Positions 27,525-37,653 of a DNA stretch of 64,000 bases are shown one piece after another; position 1 is the first letter of the stretch, and each line of letters starts with the position of its first letter. A program made the position numbers and the translations under genes. Origin of the DNA: Streptomyces sp. V2I9 (GTDB taxonomy: Bacteria > Actinomycetota > Actinomycetes > Streptomycetales > Streptomycetaceae); contig NZ_JAUSZJ010000002.1 in assembly GCF_030817475.1 (NCBI RefSeq), positions 2,514,501-2,578,500 of the forward strand, given 5' to 3'. The notes below the pieces were generated by a model that made no database searches, was not told the DNA's origin, and saw only the letters and a program-made list of their open reading frames with translations.

Positions 27525-27565
27525 CCCGGCCCGGCGCGCTGGGGGGACGAGCGCGCCGGGCCGGG
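27525..27565 (-). terminator. Strong hairpin after rpfA
   Basis: A perfect 16-base-pair stem (27525-27540 with 27550-27565, core CCCGGCCCGGCG) has a 9-base loop, about 60 bases beyond the rpfA stop. It separates rpfA from eno. The rest of the 324-base gap 27300-27623 is the eno upstream region, including an AT-rich patch near 27450-27475; I could not define its promoter with confidence. Confidence 0.85.
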
Positions 27566-27623
27566 AAGCCGTGCGAGGGAGGGAGCCGCCGGACGCCCTC
27601 CCTCCGGGGAGGAGAGACGGCGG

Positions 27624-28548
<925 letters not shown>

Positions 28549-28583
28549 GACGGTCGTCGGGGCCCGCGGTGCGAGCGGCTTAG

Positions 28584-28613
28584 ACCGTAAACACAGCCAA
28601 CCCCGACATTCAA
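28584..28613 (-). promoter_or_regulatory. Promoter of the rpfA riboswitch transcript
   Basis: On the minus strand TTGAAT (28608-28613) and TACGGT (28584-28589) have an 18-base spacer. The start near 28577 would give a leader of about 250 bases containing the whole riboswitch. Confidence 0.6.
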
Positions 28614-28724
28614 GGACGGACATAGAGGACAATCGGCCCGAACTCGCCACCGAGACCCATCCGTTTCCGCAGGTCGGGGGCGATGCGCCCGGATCGGCCG
28701 GGCGAAATGCGTGAGTTGAAGCAA

Positions 28725-28767
28725 AGAGACCCATGTCTCACTTACACAAAAGTGGACATAGGTCTCT
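28725..28767 (-). terminator. Long imperfect hairpin after rpfC
   Basis: AGAGACC (28725-28731) pairs with GGTCTCT (28761-28767), ATGTC with GACAT, and CACTT with AAGTG, giving 17 pairs with one mismatch, one bulge and a 6-base loop. It is about 40 bases past the rpfC stop and unusually AT-rich for this chromosome. The rest of the 476-base gap 28329-28804 is the rpfA promoter and riboswitch. Confidence 0.65.
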
Positions 28768-28804
28768 GAACTGCCCGCGCTTTCGGGGCATTTTCCCGCC
28801 GGGA

Positions 28805-29815
28805 TCAGTGGCCGACGGGCTCTTCGGCACGCTCCGGGGCGGTCGGGTCGGCGTCCTGGTCGCCACCCTTGCCCGCGTCCCGGCCCAGACCCAGGTCCAG
28901 GTTCTGGCCGGGCAGGATCAGGTCCGGGTCGGAGCCCAGGACGTCCTTGTTGGCCTCGTACAGCCCGGTCCAGCCGCCGGGCAGCTCCTGCACGTCGGCG
29001 ATGACCCAGAGGTTGTCACCGGCCCGCACCGTGTACGTGCCCGTCGCGCCGCCGTCCCGTGCGTCGCCCTCGCCACGCGAAGCGTGCCGGCCGGAACCGC
29101 GCGGGCCGTCCTCCTGGCCGGCCTCCTCGGGCGCGGGGGCGCCGCGGTGCTTGCCGCCCTCGCCCGCCGGGGCGTCGGGGGCGGTCGACGGGTCCGCGCC
29201 GGGGGCCGGCGGGACGGTGGGCGTCACCGGGGAGTCGGGGGCCTCGGCCCCCTTCTCCGCACCCCCCTTGCCCGCCTTGTCACCTTCCTCCCCCTTCGTT
29301 CCGGACCCGTCGGCTTCACCGGACGTGCCGGATTCATCCGCCGTGTCGCCGGCGCCCGCCTCATCGGCCGGATCGGTCGTGGGGTCGGCCGTCGGGTCGG
29401 GGGAAGGCGCGGTGCCGGGGTCGACGCCGGGCAGAACGCCGTCCGTGGCGAGGCCGGAGATCACCGCGCAGCTCGGCCACGCCCGGGGACCCCGGTCGGC
29501 CAGGACCTTCTCGGCGATGGAGATCTGCTGCGACCGGCTGGCGAGATCGGCGCGGGGTGCGAACTCCGTGCCGCCGTACGCCGACCAGGTCTCCTGCGAG
29601 AACTGCAGCCCGCCGTAGTAGCCGTTGCCGAGGTCGGCGCTCCACATGCCGCCGCTCTCGCACTCCGCCACCCGGTCCCAGGTGGCCGAGTCGGCCGCGT
29701 GCGCGCCGCTCGCACCGAGCAGCGGGATGGCGATGGCCGACCCCGTCACCCCCGCGGCGACGATGAGGGCGGGTGCCTGGCGAGGTCGGCGGTGTCTGCC
29801 GTTCGCGGAGCCCAT
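28805..29815 (-). CDS. rpfC: Resuscitation-promoting factor RpfC-like (Rpf domain + LysM)
   Basis: The product is 336 aa. A signal peptide (1-41) leads to the Rpf domain (42-115) with catalytic Glu53 in VAECESGGMW and [14 protein letters not shown]. Then comes a long disordered linker of about 150 residues rich in Asp, Gly, Pro and Thr, and a LysM-type domain (about 265-312, YTVRAGDNLWVIADV). It acts on peptidoglycan outside the cell. The gene is a tandem paralogue of rpfA, but I see no ydaO riboswitch in its leader. Confidence 0.9.
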   Translation of the reverse strand: MGSANGRHRRPRQAPALIVAAGVTGSAIAIPLLGASGAHAADSATWDRVAECESGGMWSADLGNGYYGGLQFSQETWSAYGGTEFAPRADLASRSQQISIAEKVLADRGPRAWPSCAVISGLATDGVLPGVDPGTAPSPDPTADPTTDPADEAGAGDTADESGTSGEADGSGTKGEEGDKAGKGGAEKGAEAPDSPVTPTVPPAPGADPSTAPDAPAGEGGKHRGAPAPEEAGQEDGPRGSGRHASRGEGDARDGGATGTYTVRAGDNLWVIADVQELPGGWTGLYEANKDVLGSDPDLILPGQNLDLGLGRDAGKGGDQDADPTAPERAEEPVGH

Positions 29816-29936
29816 GGGTATGCCTTCCGTGCGACTGACAAGCTGGGTGCCCGGACGCCGCGCGGCGGGATCGCGCCCTCCGCGCCCGGTGTCCGAGTGA
29901 CGCGTGCGCAACGTGCGACCCACGCGTCGAACCGTG

Positions 29937-29966
29937 AACCTAGCGGGACCCGAACGTATGTCACAA
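29937..29966 (-). promoter_or_regulatory. rpfC promoter
   Basis: On the minus strand TTGTGA (29961-29966) and TAGGTT (29937-29942) have an 18-base spacer, giving a leader of about 115 bases. Confidence 0.6.
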
Positions 29967-29993
29967 GTCGATGCAGCGCAGATCACGTGAAAG

Positions 29994-31370
29994 TCACAGA
30001 GTTGACAGCGAGTCACCTTTCGCGGTCGGCTCGCCCGGTTCGAACGCGACCGGAAGGGTGCGCAGCCCCCGCATGATGAGCCCGCCGCGCCAGCGCAGAT
30101 CGGCGGGATCGGCGGCGAGTCGCAGGTCGGGGAGGCGTCTCAGCAGCGTGGCGAGCGCGGTCCGCCCCTCCAGCCGGGCCAGCGGTGCGCCCAGGCAGTA
30201 GTGGATGCCGTGCCCGTACCCGAGGTGCTGATTGTCACGCCGCGCGAGGTCCAGGGTGTCCGGATCGTCGAACCGCTCCGGGTCGCGGTCGGCCGCCGCG
30301 AGCACCACCAGGACGGGGTCCCCGGCGGCGATCTCCTCGCCGCCCAGGGTCAGCGGTTCGGTGGCGTACCGCCAGGTCGCCATCTCCACCGGCCCGTCGT
30401 ACCGCAGCAGTTCCTCGATCCCGGTGTCCAGCAGCTCGCTCTCCCCCGGCACCGGGGACGCCTCCAGGGACGCCTGGAGCCGCGACCGCTGTCCGGGGTG
30501 GCGCAACAGCGCGTACATCCCGTTGCCGATCAGGTTGACCGTCGTCTCGAACCCGGCGAACAGCAGGATGAACGCCATCGCGGCGGCTTCGTTCTCCGTG
30601 AGGTGCTCGCCGTGGTCGCTGGCCCGGATGAGCCCGGAGATCAGGTCGTCGCCGGGGTTCTCCCTTTTACGGTGGATGAGTTCGGCGAGATATCCGCGCA
30701 TCTTCTTCACCGACCGGGCGACCCCGCCGCGCGGTCCGCCGCCGTGCCGGATCATCATGCCCGCCCAGTCCCGGAAGTCGTCCTGGTCCTCCTCCGGGAC
30801 GCCGAGCAGGTCGCAGATGGCGTAGATGGGGAGCGGGAAGGCGAGATCGTGGATGAGGTCGGCCTTCCCCTCCTCGACGAACGCGTCGATGAGCCGGTCG
30901 GTCAGCTCCTGCACGCGGGGCGCGAACTCCGCGACCCGGCGCGGGGTGAACGCCTTGGACACGAGCCGGCGCAGCCGGGTGTGGTCCGGAGGGTCGATGT
31001 TGAGCAGATGCGTCATCAGCTCCGCCTTGCGCTCCCCCGGAATGCCCGTCTTCCCCTTGGCGTGCGGCGACTCGGCGTGGTGGGCCGGGTTCTTGGAGAG
31101 CCGTGTGTCGGCGAGGGCCTGCTTGGCGTCCCCGTACCGGGTCACGAGCCATGCCTCGACCCCGCTGGGCAGCACCGTGCGGTGCACGGGGCGGTGCTCA
31201 CGGAGCCAGGCGTAGGCGGGGTAGGGGTCGGTGGCGAACTCCCAGGTGAAGAGTTCGGGGGCGGGGGTCGCCGAGTCGGCCCCGTCCGGCGCGGCGGCGG
31301 CCTCCTCCTGCGGGGTGGCGTGCGGGCAGGCGGGCGGCTCGGGGGTGCTCGGTGCGGGGCTGTCGTTCAC
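29994..31370 (-). CDS. Cytochrome P450, CYP107U1-like
   Basis: The product is 458 aa and soluble. The I-helix oxygen-activation motif is LLFAGFETT, the ExxR pair is EELLR, and the haem loop YGHGIHYCLGAP holds the axial Cys near residue 400 (Tyr replaces the usual Phe at the first loop position). The first 38 residues are a Pro/Ala-rich extension. From position beside rpfC it is probably the orthologue of S. coelicolor CYP107U1, reported to be needed for sporulation; that assignment rests on synteny and memory. The GTG overlaps the previous stop (GTGA). Confidence 0.9.
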   Translation of the reverse strand: MNDSPAPSTPEPPACPHATPQEEAAAAPDGADSATPAPELFTWEFATDPYPAYAWLREHRPVHRTVLPSGVEAWLVTRYGDAKQALADTRLSKNPAHHAESPHAKGKTGIPGERKAELMTHLLNIDPPDHTRLRRLVSKAFTPRRVAEFAPRVQELTDRLIDAFVEEGKADLIHDLAFPLPIYAICDLLGVPEEDQDDFRDWAGMMIRHGGGPRGGVARSVKKMRGYLAELIHRKRENPGDDLISGLIRASDHGEHLTENEAAAMAFILLFAGFETTVNLIGNGMYALLRHPGQRSRLQASLEASPVPGESELLDTGIEELLRYDGPVEMATWRYATEPLTLGGEEIAAGDPVLVVLAAADRDPERFDDPDTLDLARRDNQHLGYGHGIHYCLGAPLARLEGRTALATLLRRLPDLRLAADPADLRWRGGLIMRGLRTLPVAFEPGEPTAKGDSLSTL

Positions 31371-33236
31371 TCCTCGACGGTATCGGGCACGGCGTCGCGG
31401 GCTGTCCGCAGTCTCCCCGCGTAGTCCGCCGCCACCCGGCTCCCGCCCTCGGCACCGCGGTCCAGCCAGAACAGCGCCCGGCCCACGAGCACCGTCACCA
31501 GAAGGCCCTGTGCGTAGCGGTTCCCGGCCTCCGCCGCCCGCTCCAGGTACGGAACGGCCTCGACCACCTCACCCCGTTCCGCGAGAGCCTTGCCGACGAT
31601 CCCCGCCGCCTCGACGCCGCCCGCGTCGGCGGAGTTCCGGTACCACTGCTCGGCGTACCGGACCTGCCCGGCCGCTTCGCAGAGGCGGCCGAGCACCAGC
31701 CCGACCTCGGGGCGCCCGTCCGCCTCACCCTCCAGCGCGCTCCGGGCGCTCTCCACCACCACCCCCTGGCGGTCCGGCTCGCCGCGTACGGCTTCCATGG
31801 CAGGGAGCCACAGGCCGAGCGGCACGGGCGGGGCGTCCGGGCGGGCCGCCGCCTCCCGGTGCAGGGAGGGGAAGGCCCTCCAGGTGTCGGGCTCCGCACC
31901 CCCGAGCAGCATTCCGGCGACGCCGTGGCGGACCTCGGACGCCCACGCGAGCGCGTCCTCGAACGACTCCCCGGCCGCCTGCGCGGCCTCCGGTCCGTAC
32001 AGCGCGCCACGCCTCGCGCAGCACGTCCGACGGGACGGGGGTGTCGTCGGTGCCGCACCGGGCCAGGTCCATGGCGACGCGCACCAGCAGGTGTCCGTGC
32101 GGGTGGGCGTGGGGGCGGCGGGCGCGCCACCACTCGTCCCACAGCTCCGGGCCGACGGCGAGGAACGCGGCGATGTCCCCGTCCTCGCACCGGAGGGACG
32201 CGTCTCCCAGCCGGCGGTCCTCGCGCGCCCCGGCCAGCCGTTCCCGTTCGGACGCCGTCCATACGCGGGTCAGCTCCACCGGACCGACGCCGACCAGGAC
32301 CCGCGCACGGGCCTGTCCGCCGAAGCGGTGGGTGTCGTACGCCTCGTCGCTCATCGTGGCGATCACCGGGACGCGCAGCCGGGCGAGGTCGGCGAGGAGC
32401 GCCGGGGTCAGGCCGTGTTCGCCGAGGTGGCCCTCCAGTTCGTCCAGCCAGACCGCACACCGCTCCTCGCCCCGTCCGCGCAGCACGGCGGGCAGGCCGC
32501 GCAGATCCGTGCCGGAGGCGGGGGCGAAGAGGCGTGTCGGGCCCGGCAGGTTGGCGAGCATCCCCACCCAGGCGGTCCGGCTCTTCCCGGACAGGGGCTC
32601 CCCGGTCACCAGCACCAGCCCGCCGGTACCGGCGGCCGCGCACATGCGCTTCTCCAGCAGGGCGTCGCCGTCGCGGGCGACGTAAGGGGGGAGTACCGGC
32701 TCGTCGCCCACCTGCCCGGCGCGCCGCACACCGAAGGCGGTCGGGTCCGCCGTGTCGAGGCGGGGCCAGTCGGTGACCGGGGGCAGGCCGGTGTGCTGCG
32801 GCGCTCCGAAGTAGGTGTGCACGCCGCCGTTGAAGGTCCTGGCCTGGACCACCGGGCCCTCGAAGACGCCGCCCGAGACACCGTTGCGGTGGGCGGCGGC
32901 ATCGGGCACGGGCGGACCCGTCCGAGGGCGGGAGACCGTACGTGCCGCCTCGTCGTCGCCGTAGGCGTCGGCGATCGCCTTCAACTCCTCGTAGGCGTGA
33001 GGAGACGTGCGCCGCGTCTCCCGCAGGAGCTCCAGGAGGACCGAGGCGCGCCGGCGCCTCTCCACGTCGGACGGATCTCTTCCGGGAGTGGTCTCCGCCA
33101 GTCCGTGCAAGCGCATCAGGAGAAAGCTGTTGGTCGTGCCCTCCAACGCTTCGACGGCCAGTTCGTACACGCTCGGATCACCATGGTCGATGCCCCGCAG
33201 CAAGGTACGGGCCAGCACCGTCAGTTCGTCGTCCAC
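31367..33236 (-). pseudogene. STAND-like P-loop ATPase with TPR/Sel1-like C-terminus, broken by a +1 frameshift
   Basis: The N-terminal frame (33236 to about 32010) reads a helical region, then a P-loop (LVTGEPLSGKSRTAW, near residue 210), a Walker B-like AVWLDELEGHL and a STAND-like ATPase core. At 32001-32008 the repeat CGCGC carries one base too many: upstream reads DVLREAWR, and removing one base joins it to LYGPEAAQAAGESFEDALAW and then to a C-terminal part with short helical repeats (AEQWYRNSADAGG, AVPYLERAAEAGNRYAQ). The repaired product would be 622 aa. Without repair the reading frame runs into Arg/Gly-rich sequence. Such proteins are signal-integrating NTPases of unknown role. The stop overlaps the P450 start. 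Confidence 0.75.
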
Positions 33237-33269
33237 GCCCGTCCCCCACCCCTCATGACGCCCCTGCCG

Positions 33270-34286
33270 TCACCGTAGCCAACCCGCGTGCCCCTCCGCT
33301 GCCAGGATCGCGTCCCGGTAGGCGCGGGCGGCGGCGCGCAGGGCCGCCTCCGGGTCGGTTCCGGCGGCCTCGGCGCGTACGGCGAGGGCGAGGAGTTCGT
33401 AGCCGAGGGAATCGCCCGTGGGCAGGGGGACGTCGAGGCCGGCTGTACGGGCCCGGCTGCCGAGCTTGGCGGCGAGGGCCAGGCCGGGCTGGCCGAGGGG
33501 GACGCCCTCGGTGACCGAGGTGCGCTGCTTCTCGATCGCCTTGGTGCGCAGCCAGTGCGCGTGGACGTCCTCCGGGGTCTCGGCGGTCGCGTCGCCGAAG
33601 ACGTGCGGGTGGCGGTGGATCAGCTTCTCGACGAGTCCGCCCGCGACGTCGTCGATGGCGAACGGTTCCGCCCCGTCCTCCGGGCGGCCTTCCTCGGCGA
33701 TGCGCGCGTGGAAGACGACCTGGAGCAGGACGTCGCCCAGCTCCTCCCGCAGTTCGTCCCGGTCGCCGTCCTCGATCGCCTCGACCAGCTCGTACGCCTC
33801 CTCGATCGCGTACTTGGCGAGGCCCCGGTGCGTCTTCCGCGAGGTCCAGGGGCAGGTGCGGCGGATGCGGTCCATGACCTGGACCACGTCCAGCAGCCGG
33901 GCTCCGGGCAGGTCGTAGGAGCCGGGGAGCAGTTCCAGGTCCGGCATGGCGACCCGGCCCGAGCCGCCGAGCCGGGCCAGGCCGTCCGTCAGCCGGGTGT
34001 CGCCCTCCCCGCCGACCAGGACGACGACGGTCCGGCCGCCCGCGCACTCCGCGACCAGGTCGTCGGCGGCGGGTACGGCGTGCTCGGCGCGTACGCCCGC
34101 CTCATGGAGGTAGGGCAGTTGCGGGTGGTCCGGGTCGGTGACCAGGACCCGGTCGGCGGCGTGCAGCGTCTGCCAGGCCGGCCAGGACAGCAGGCCGGGC
34201 GCGACCCGGTGGCTGGCGGTGAGCAGGACGATGCGGCCGGGGCCGGCGGGGGTCTCGACGGAGGCGTCGGGGGCTTCGGCGTTCAC
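33270..34286 (-). CDS. mazG: MazG-family nucleoside triphosphate pyrophosphohydrolase
   Basis: The product is 338 aa. The N-terminal 110 residues are a degenerate tetrapyrrole-methylase-like domain (GRIVLLTASHRVAPGLL), as in YabN. The MazG domain spans about 135-330, with the metal-binding helices EEAYELVEAIEDGD and DELREELGDVLLQVVFHA. It hydrolyses (d)NTPs to monophosphates and pyrophosphate and may cleanse pools or lower ppGpp. It starts at GTG 34286. Confidence 0.92.
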   Translation of the reverse strand: MNAEAPDASVETPAGPGRIVLLTASHRVAPGLLSWPAWQTLHAADRVLVTDPDHPQLPYLHEAGVRAEHAVPAADDLVAECAGGRTVVVLVGGEGDTRLTDGLARLGGSGRVAMPDLELLPGSYDLPGARLLDVVQVMDRIRRTCPWTSRKTHRGLAKYAIEEAYELVEAIEDGDRDELREELGDVLLQVVFHARIAEEGRPEDGAEPFAIDDVAGGLVEKLIHRHPHVFGDATAETPEDVHAHWLRTKAIEKQRTSVTEGVPLGQPGLALAAKLGSRARTAGLDVPLPTGDSLGYELLALAVRAEAAGTDPEAALRAAARAYRDAILAAEGHAGWLR

Positions 34287-34385
34287 CGTGCGAACCTACC
34301 TCCGGCGGCGGTGGCTCCGGCCCGGCGGCCCCTTCCCCCGGTCCGGGCTCCCGCCGCGTACGCCTCAGGCCCGGCCCCCTGCGGC

Positions 34386-35039
34386 TCAGGCTCCCGCCGG
34401 CGGCTCGGGGGTGAACTCGGTGCGCTGGGTGATCCAGGGCGCACGGTAGTCGCCGAGCTGCATCTTCTGGTCGTCCCAGGTGCCGAAGCGCGGGTTGACG
34501 TCGATGTCGAGCGCCTTCGACGCCTTGGTCAGCGCCTCGCCGACGGCCTTCTGTCCGGCGGGCGTACCGAGGTCCACGCCGAGCGCCCGCGCCAGTTTCG
34601 GGAGCTGGACCTCCTGGCGCATGTCGGCGTCGATCTGGTCCGGGGCGACCCAGCGCTGCTGGAGCATCATCGCCTCGAACTGCTCCTCGCCGCCCTGCTG
34701 GGCGCGGCCGGCCTTCCGCATCTCCTGGATCTCCTTGCGGGTGACCGTGACCCCGGCGTCCTCGGCGGCCCGGTCGAGGACCTTGGTGAAGATCAGCCCG
34801 TGCAGCTTGGCGCGGCTGAGCTGGCCCGACTTGTCGACGAGCTGGGCGGCCTGCGGGGAGCTCTCCTGGGCGCTGCGGACCTGCGCGGCGCGGCCCTGGA
34901 CCGTCGACACCTCGATCCGCTCGCCGCCGACGACGGCCGCCGCGCCGGGGTGGGCCTGGTCGCCGCAGGCCGACAGGAGCGGCGCGGCGACGAGTGTCGC
35001 GGCGAGGACGGCGAGCGCGGTACGACGACGGCGGTGCAA
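34386..35039 (-). CDS. SurA N-terminal-domain-like lipoprotein
   Basis: The product is 217 aa from a TTG start at 35039, with GGGAGG 5 bases upstream. The signal peptide is MHRRRRTALAVLAAT... and ends in the lipobox LLSAC, so the mature protein is lipid-anchored. The remaining sequence is helical and resembles the SurA N-terminal chaperone domain (KLHGLIFTKVLDRAAEDAGV, TRKEIQEMRKAG); no PPIase domain is present. An in-frame ATG at 35075 would add a hydrophilic leader before the signal peptide and is less likely. Confidence 0.8.
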   Translation of the reverse strand: MHRRRRTALAVLAATLVAAPLLSACGDQAHPGAAAVVGGERIEVSTVQGRAAQVRSAQESSPQAAQLVDKSGQLSRAKLHGLIFTKVLDRAAEDAGVTVTRKEIQEMRKAGRAQQGGEEQFEAMMLQQRWVAPDQIDADMRQEVQLPKLARALGVDLGTPAGQKAVGEALTKASKALDIDVNPRFGTWDDQKMQLGDYRAPWITQRTEFTPEPPAGA

Positions 35040-35058
35040 AGGAGCCTCCCGGGGAGAG

Positions 35059-35078
35059 TTTGTGCATGGGTGCACAAA
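35059..35078. promoter_or_regulatory. Perfect palindrome TTTGTGCA-TGGG-TGCACAAA in the SurA-like gene leader
   Basis: Two 8-base arms around a 4-base spacer lie just upstream of the ribosome-binding site (35045-35050). It could be an operator or an RNA hairpin. A -10-like TAACAT on the minus strand lies a few bases further upstream. Confidence 0.5.
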
Positions 35079-35216
35079 GCCTTGCGGTGATCGATGTTAG
35101 GCAGTGGATGTGGCCCGTGCCACTGATTCGACCAACGATTCGGGAGGAGTTGGGGATGTGGTCCGCGGCGGGGTCCGGTACGGGACCGGCACCGGACCTC
35201 TCCGGCCGGGCGGCGG

Positions 35217-36857
35217 TCAGCCGCCGCGCAGGTCCCGCTGGTGGCTGAGCAGGCGGCGCAGGTCCGTCGGCAGCGGGTGGTGCGGCCCGTAGGTGCGCTC
35301 GGCGTCGTACAGCAGGGCCTGGAGCTGGGCCCGGCCCGCGGTGTGGTCCCCGACCGCCAGGAGCAGTTGGCCGATGCGGTGCCGGATGTCGAGGGCGCGG
35401 CCGGGGTCGGAGGTGATCGGCCCGTAGGCGTTCTCGTAGTACGGGAGGACCGCGCGGTACTCGCCGAGCGCGGCCCCGGCCTCCCCGAGCTGTTCGAGGC
35501 ACTGGGCCGCGTCGTAGCGGAACTGGAGTGCCTGGCCGTCGGCCGGTCCCGCCTCGGCGGTGCGGTCCTCGGCGAGGCGGCGCAGTTCGGGCAGGGCGCG
35601 GCGGTACTGCCCGTCGTCCATCAGTGTCGCGGCGTACTGCTTGCGCAGGATGCGGACGACCGGGGAGCGCTCGCCGTGTTCGGCGGCGGCGGCCGGGAGG
35701 ATGGCCCCGAGCACGTCGACGGCCCGGGTGATCCGGCCCTCGCCGAGCAGCTTCTTCACCTCGTCCACGGCCCGCGCGACGTCCGGCCGGGCGGGCGGCG
35801 GCGTGGCGTGGGGCGGGGCGCTGGGGCGCAGCGGGACGGAGGGCGGGGCGGCCGGGGGCGGGGTGAAGGGCTGCGGGGCGGCGAGCGTGGGCGGCGGGGC
35901 CGCGAAGGTGGCGGGCGCGGGTACGGACGCCGGGGTCGCGGCCCGGTCCGGCCAGGGGGCGTGCGGCCGCAGGAACGGGCGGGTCGGGTCGAGCGGGGCC
36001 GTGGGCGTCCCGTGCCGGGGCAGCAGCGGGGCCAGTTCCTCGTACACCTCCTGCGCGGAGGCCGGCCGGGCCTGCGGGTCCTTGGCGAGCAGCCGCAGCA
36101 CGAGGGCCTCCAGCGCGGCGGGGACCTCGGGGCGGGTCCTGCGGACCGGGACCGGGGGCTCGTAGAGGTGGCGGTGCAGCACGCCGAGGGCGGTGGACCC
36201 GGCGAACGGGACCTCTCCGCTGAGGAGTTCGTGCAGCAGGACCCCGAGGGCGTACAGGTCGGTGTACGGGCCGACCGCGCCGCCCATCGCCTGCTCGGGG
36301 GCCATGTAGGCCGGGGAGCCGATGGGCGAGCCGGTGTGGGTGAGGCGGGTGGTGTCGGTGTCGAGGACGGAGGCGACGCCGAGGTCGAGGACGGTGACGG
36401 TGCCGTCGGGGCGGACCATGACGTTGCGGGGCTTGAGGTCGCGGTGGACGATCGGCACCGCGTGCACCGCGCAGAGGACGGCGCAGAGTTGGGCGGCGAC
36501 CGCCACGGCCCACGGCCAGGGGTACGGGTCGTGCTCGGCCAGGTGGTCGGCGAGGTCGGCGCCCTCGACGTACTGCATGACGAGGTGGAGGTCGTCGCCG
36601 TCGTTGCCCGCGTCGTGGACGGTGACCAGCCCCGGATGGTCGACCTGCGCGGTGACCCGGCACTCGCGGACGAACCTGCGGCGCAGTTCGTCGGCGGCGT
36701 CGCTGCCGGTGGGGCCGGCGACGCGGTCGGGGCGCAGCAGCTTCACCGCGACGCGGCGGTCCAGTCGCCGGTCGTACGCCGTCCACACCTGGCCCATGCC
36801 GCCCTGGCCGAGGAGGGCGGCCAGCTCGTACCGGTCGGCGATGATCCGCCCGCTCAC
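35217..36857 (-). CDS. Serine/threonine protein kinase with C-terminal TPR-like domain
   Basis: The product is 546 aa. The kinase domain (1-275) has GQGGMGQVW, catalytic Lys39 in VAVKLLR, VHRDLKPRNVMV, DLGVA (a DFG variant) and the APE block YMAPEQAM. A Pro/Ala-rich linker (about 280-360) leads to a helical TPR-like region (about 365-540). There is no transmembrane helix and no PASTA repeat, unlike PknB. Its GTG overlaps the stop of the membrane protein upstream, which may be its partner. Confidence 0.93.
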   Translation of the reverse strand: MSGRIIADRYELAALLGQGGMGQVWTAYDRRLDRRVAVKLLRPDRVAGPTGSDAADELRRRFVRECRVTAQVDHPGLVTVHDAGNDGDDLHLVMQYVEGADLADHLAEHDPYPWPWAVAVAAQLCAVLCAVHAVPIVHRDLKPRNVMVRPDGTVTVLDLGVASVLDTDTTRLTHTGSPIGSPAYMAPEQAMGGAVGPYTDLYALGVLLHELLSGEVPFAGSTALGVLHRHLYEPPVPVRRTRPEVPAALEALVLRLLAKDPQARPASAQEVYEELAPLLPRHGTPTAPLDPTRPFLRPHAPWPDRAATPASVPAPATFAAPPPTLAAPQPFTPPPAAPPSVPLRPSAPPHATPPPARPDVARAVDEVKKLLGEGRITRAVDVLGAILPAAAAEHGERSPVVRILRKQYAATLMDDGQYRRALPELRRLAEDRTAEAGPADGQALQFRYDAAQCLEQLGEAGAALGEYRAVLPYYENAYGPITSDPGRALDIRHRIGQLLLAVGDHTAGRAQLQALLYDAERTYGPHHPLPTDLRRLLSHQRDLRGG

Positions 36858-37495
36858 CGGCGCTCACCCTCCTCGCTCTCCCCGCTCTCCTTGCGGAGGT
36901 AGTCGCTCAACTCATCCAATTCGGCGCGCACTTGGTCGAGGCGGCGGGGTGCGGGGGCGGGCGTGGGCGGGGCGGTCGGCGCGGCGTACGGGTTGGGGTG
37001 GGGCCCGTGGGCCGGGTGTGGGTTCGCGGGCTGGGGCTGGGGCTGCTGATGCTGGGCCGGGTGCTGCTGCTGGTACGGGAGCGGCGGGGCGGTGTACGCG
37101 GCGGGCGTCGAGCCGACGGCGGCGTACGGGGGCGGGACGCCGAGCGAGCTGTAGTGGCGTATCTCCGCGCTCAGGTAGTACGTGATCACCGCGGTCAGAC
37201 CGCCGAGCATCCAGGCCCCCAAGGTCAGGGCCTGTGCGTCCGTCATGTCGTCCGGGTCGTCCGGCGTGGCCAGGAGGAACGCGAACAGCCCGGTGTTCGA
37301 GACCACCACGACCGCCAGCAGGACCCAGTCACGCGGTCGGCGGGTGACGATCGCCAGTCGCAGCATCGGCGCCCACCCCAGCAGGCCGCAGCTCAGCACG
37401 GTCATCACCACGAGGACGACGCGCACCGCGGTGAGCGTCGCCGAGGACGGCCGGGGCGCGATCGGCTGCTGCGGCGTCGGGCCGTAGCCGTGCAT
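36854..37495 (-). CDS. Membrane protein of unknown function, coupled to the kinase gene
   Basis: The product is 213 aa. Three to four hydrophobic segments (about 23-48, 57-75, 90-112) are followed by a Pro/Gln/His-rich cytoplasmic tail and a short acidic helix (QVRAELDELSDYLRKESGES). ATG 37495 has GGAG upstream. The 4-base overlap with the kinase suggests it localises or regulates that enzyme, or is its substrate. No family recognised. Confidence 0.75.
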   Translation of the reverse strand: MHGYGPTPQQPIAPRPSSATLTAVRVVLVVMTVLSCGLLGWAPMLRLAIVTRRPRDWVLLAVVVVSNTGLFAFLLATPDDPDDMTDAQALTLGAWMLGGLTAVITYYLSAEIRHYSSLGVPPPYAAVGSTPAAYTAPPLPYQQQHPAQHQQPQPQPANPHPAHGPHPNPYAAPTAPPTPAPAPRRLDQVRAELDELSDYLRKESGESEEGERR

Positions 37496-37653
37496 GTGCT
37501 GCTCCTGGAGGCGGATGACGGACGTGTGGGGTGAGCGTATACACCTCCGCCGACCGGCTGTCCCCGTTGTCCCGACGTCGTGCCGAACCGTTGTGGTTCA
37601 CGGGGGCCGGGCCGCCCGGCCCCGCCGGGCGGCCGGGGTCGGACGGGGCGGAC

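Noticed and set aside
29816..29936. A second ydaO riboswitch in the rpfC leader
   Set aside because: The leader is only about 115 bases and lacks the conserved aptamer pieces.
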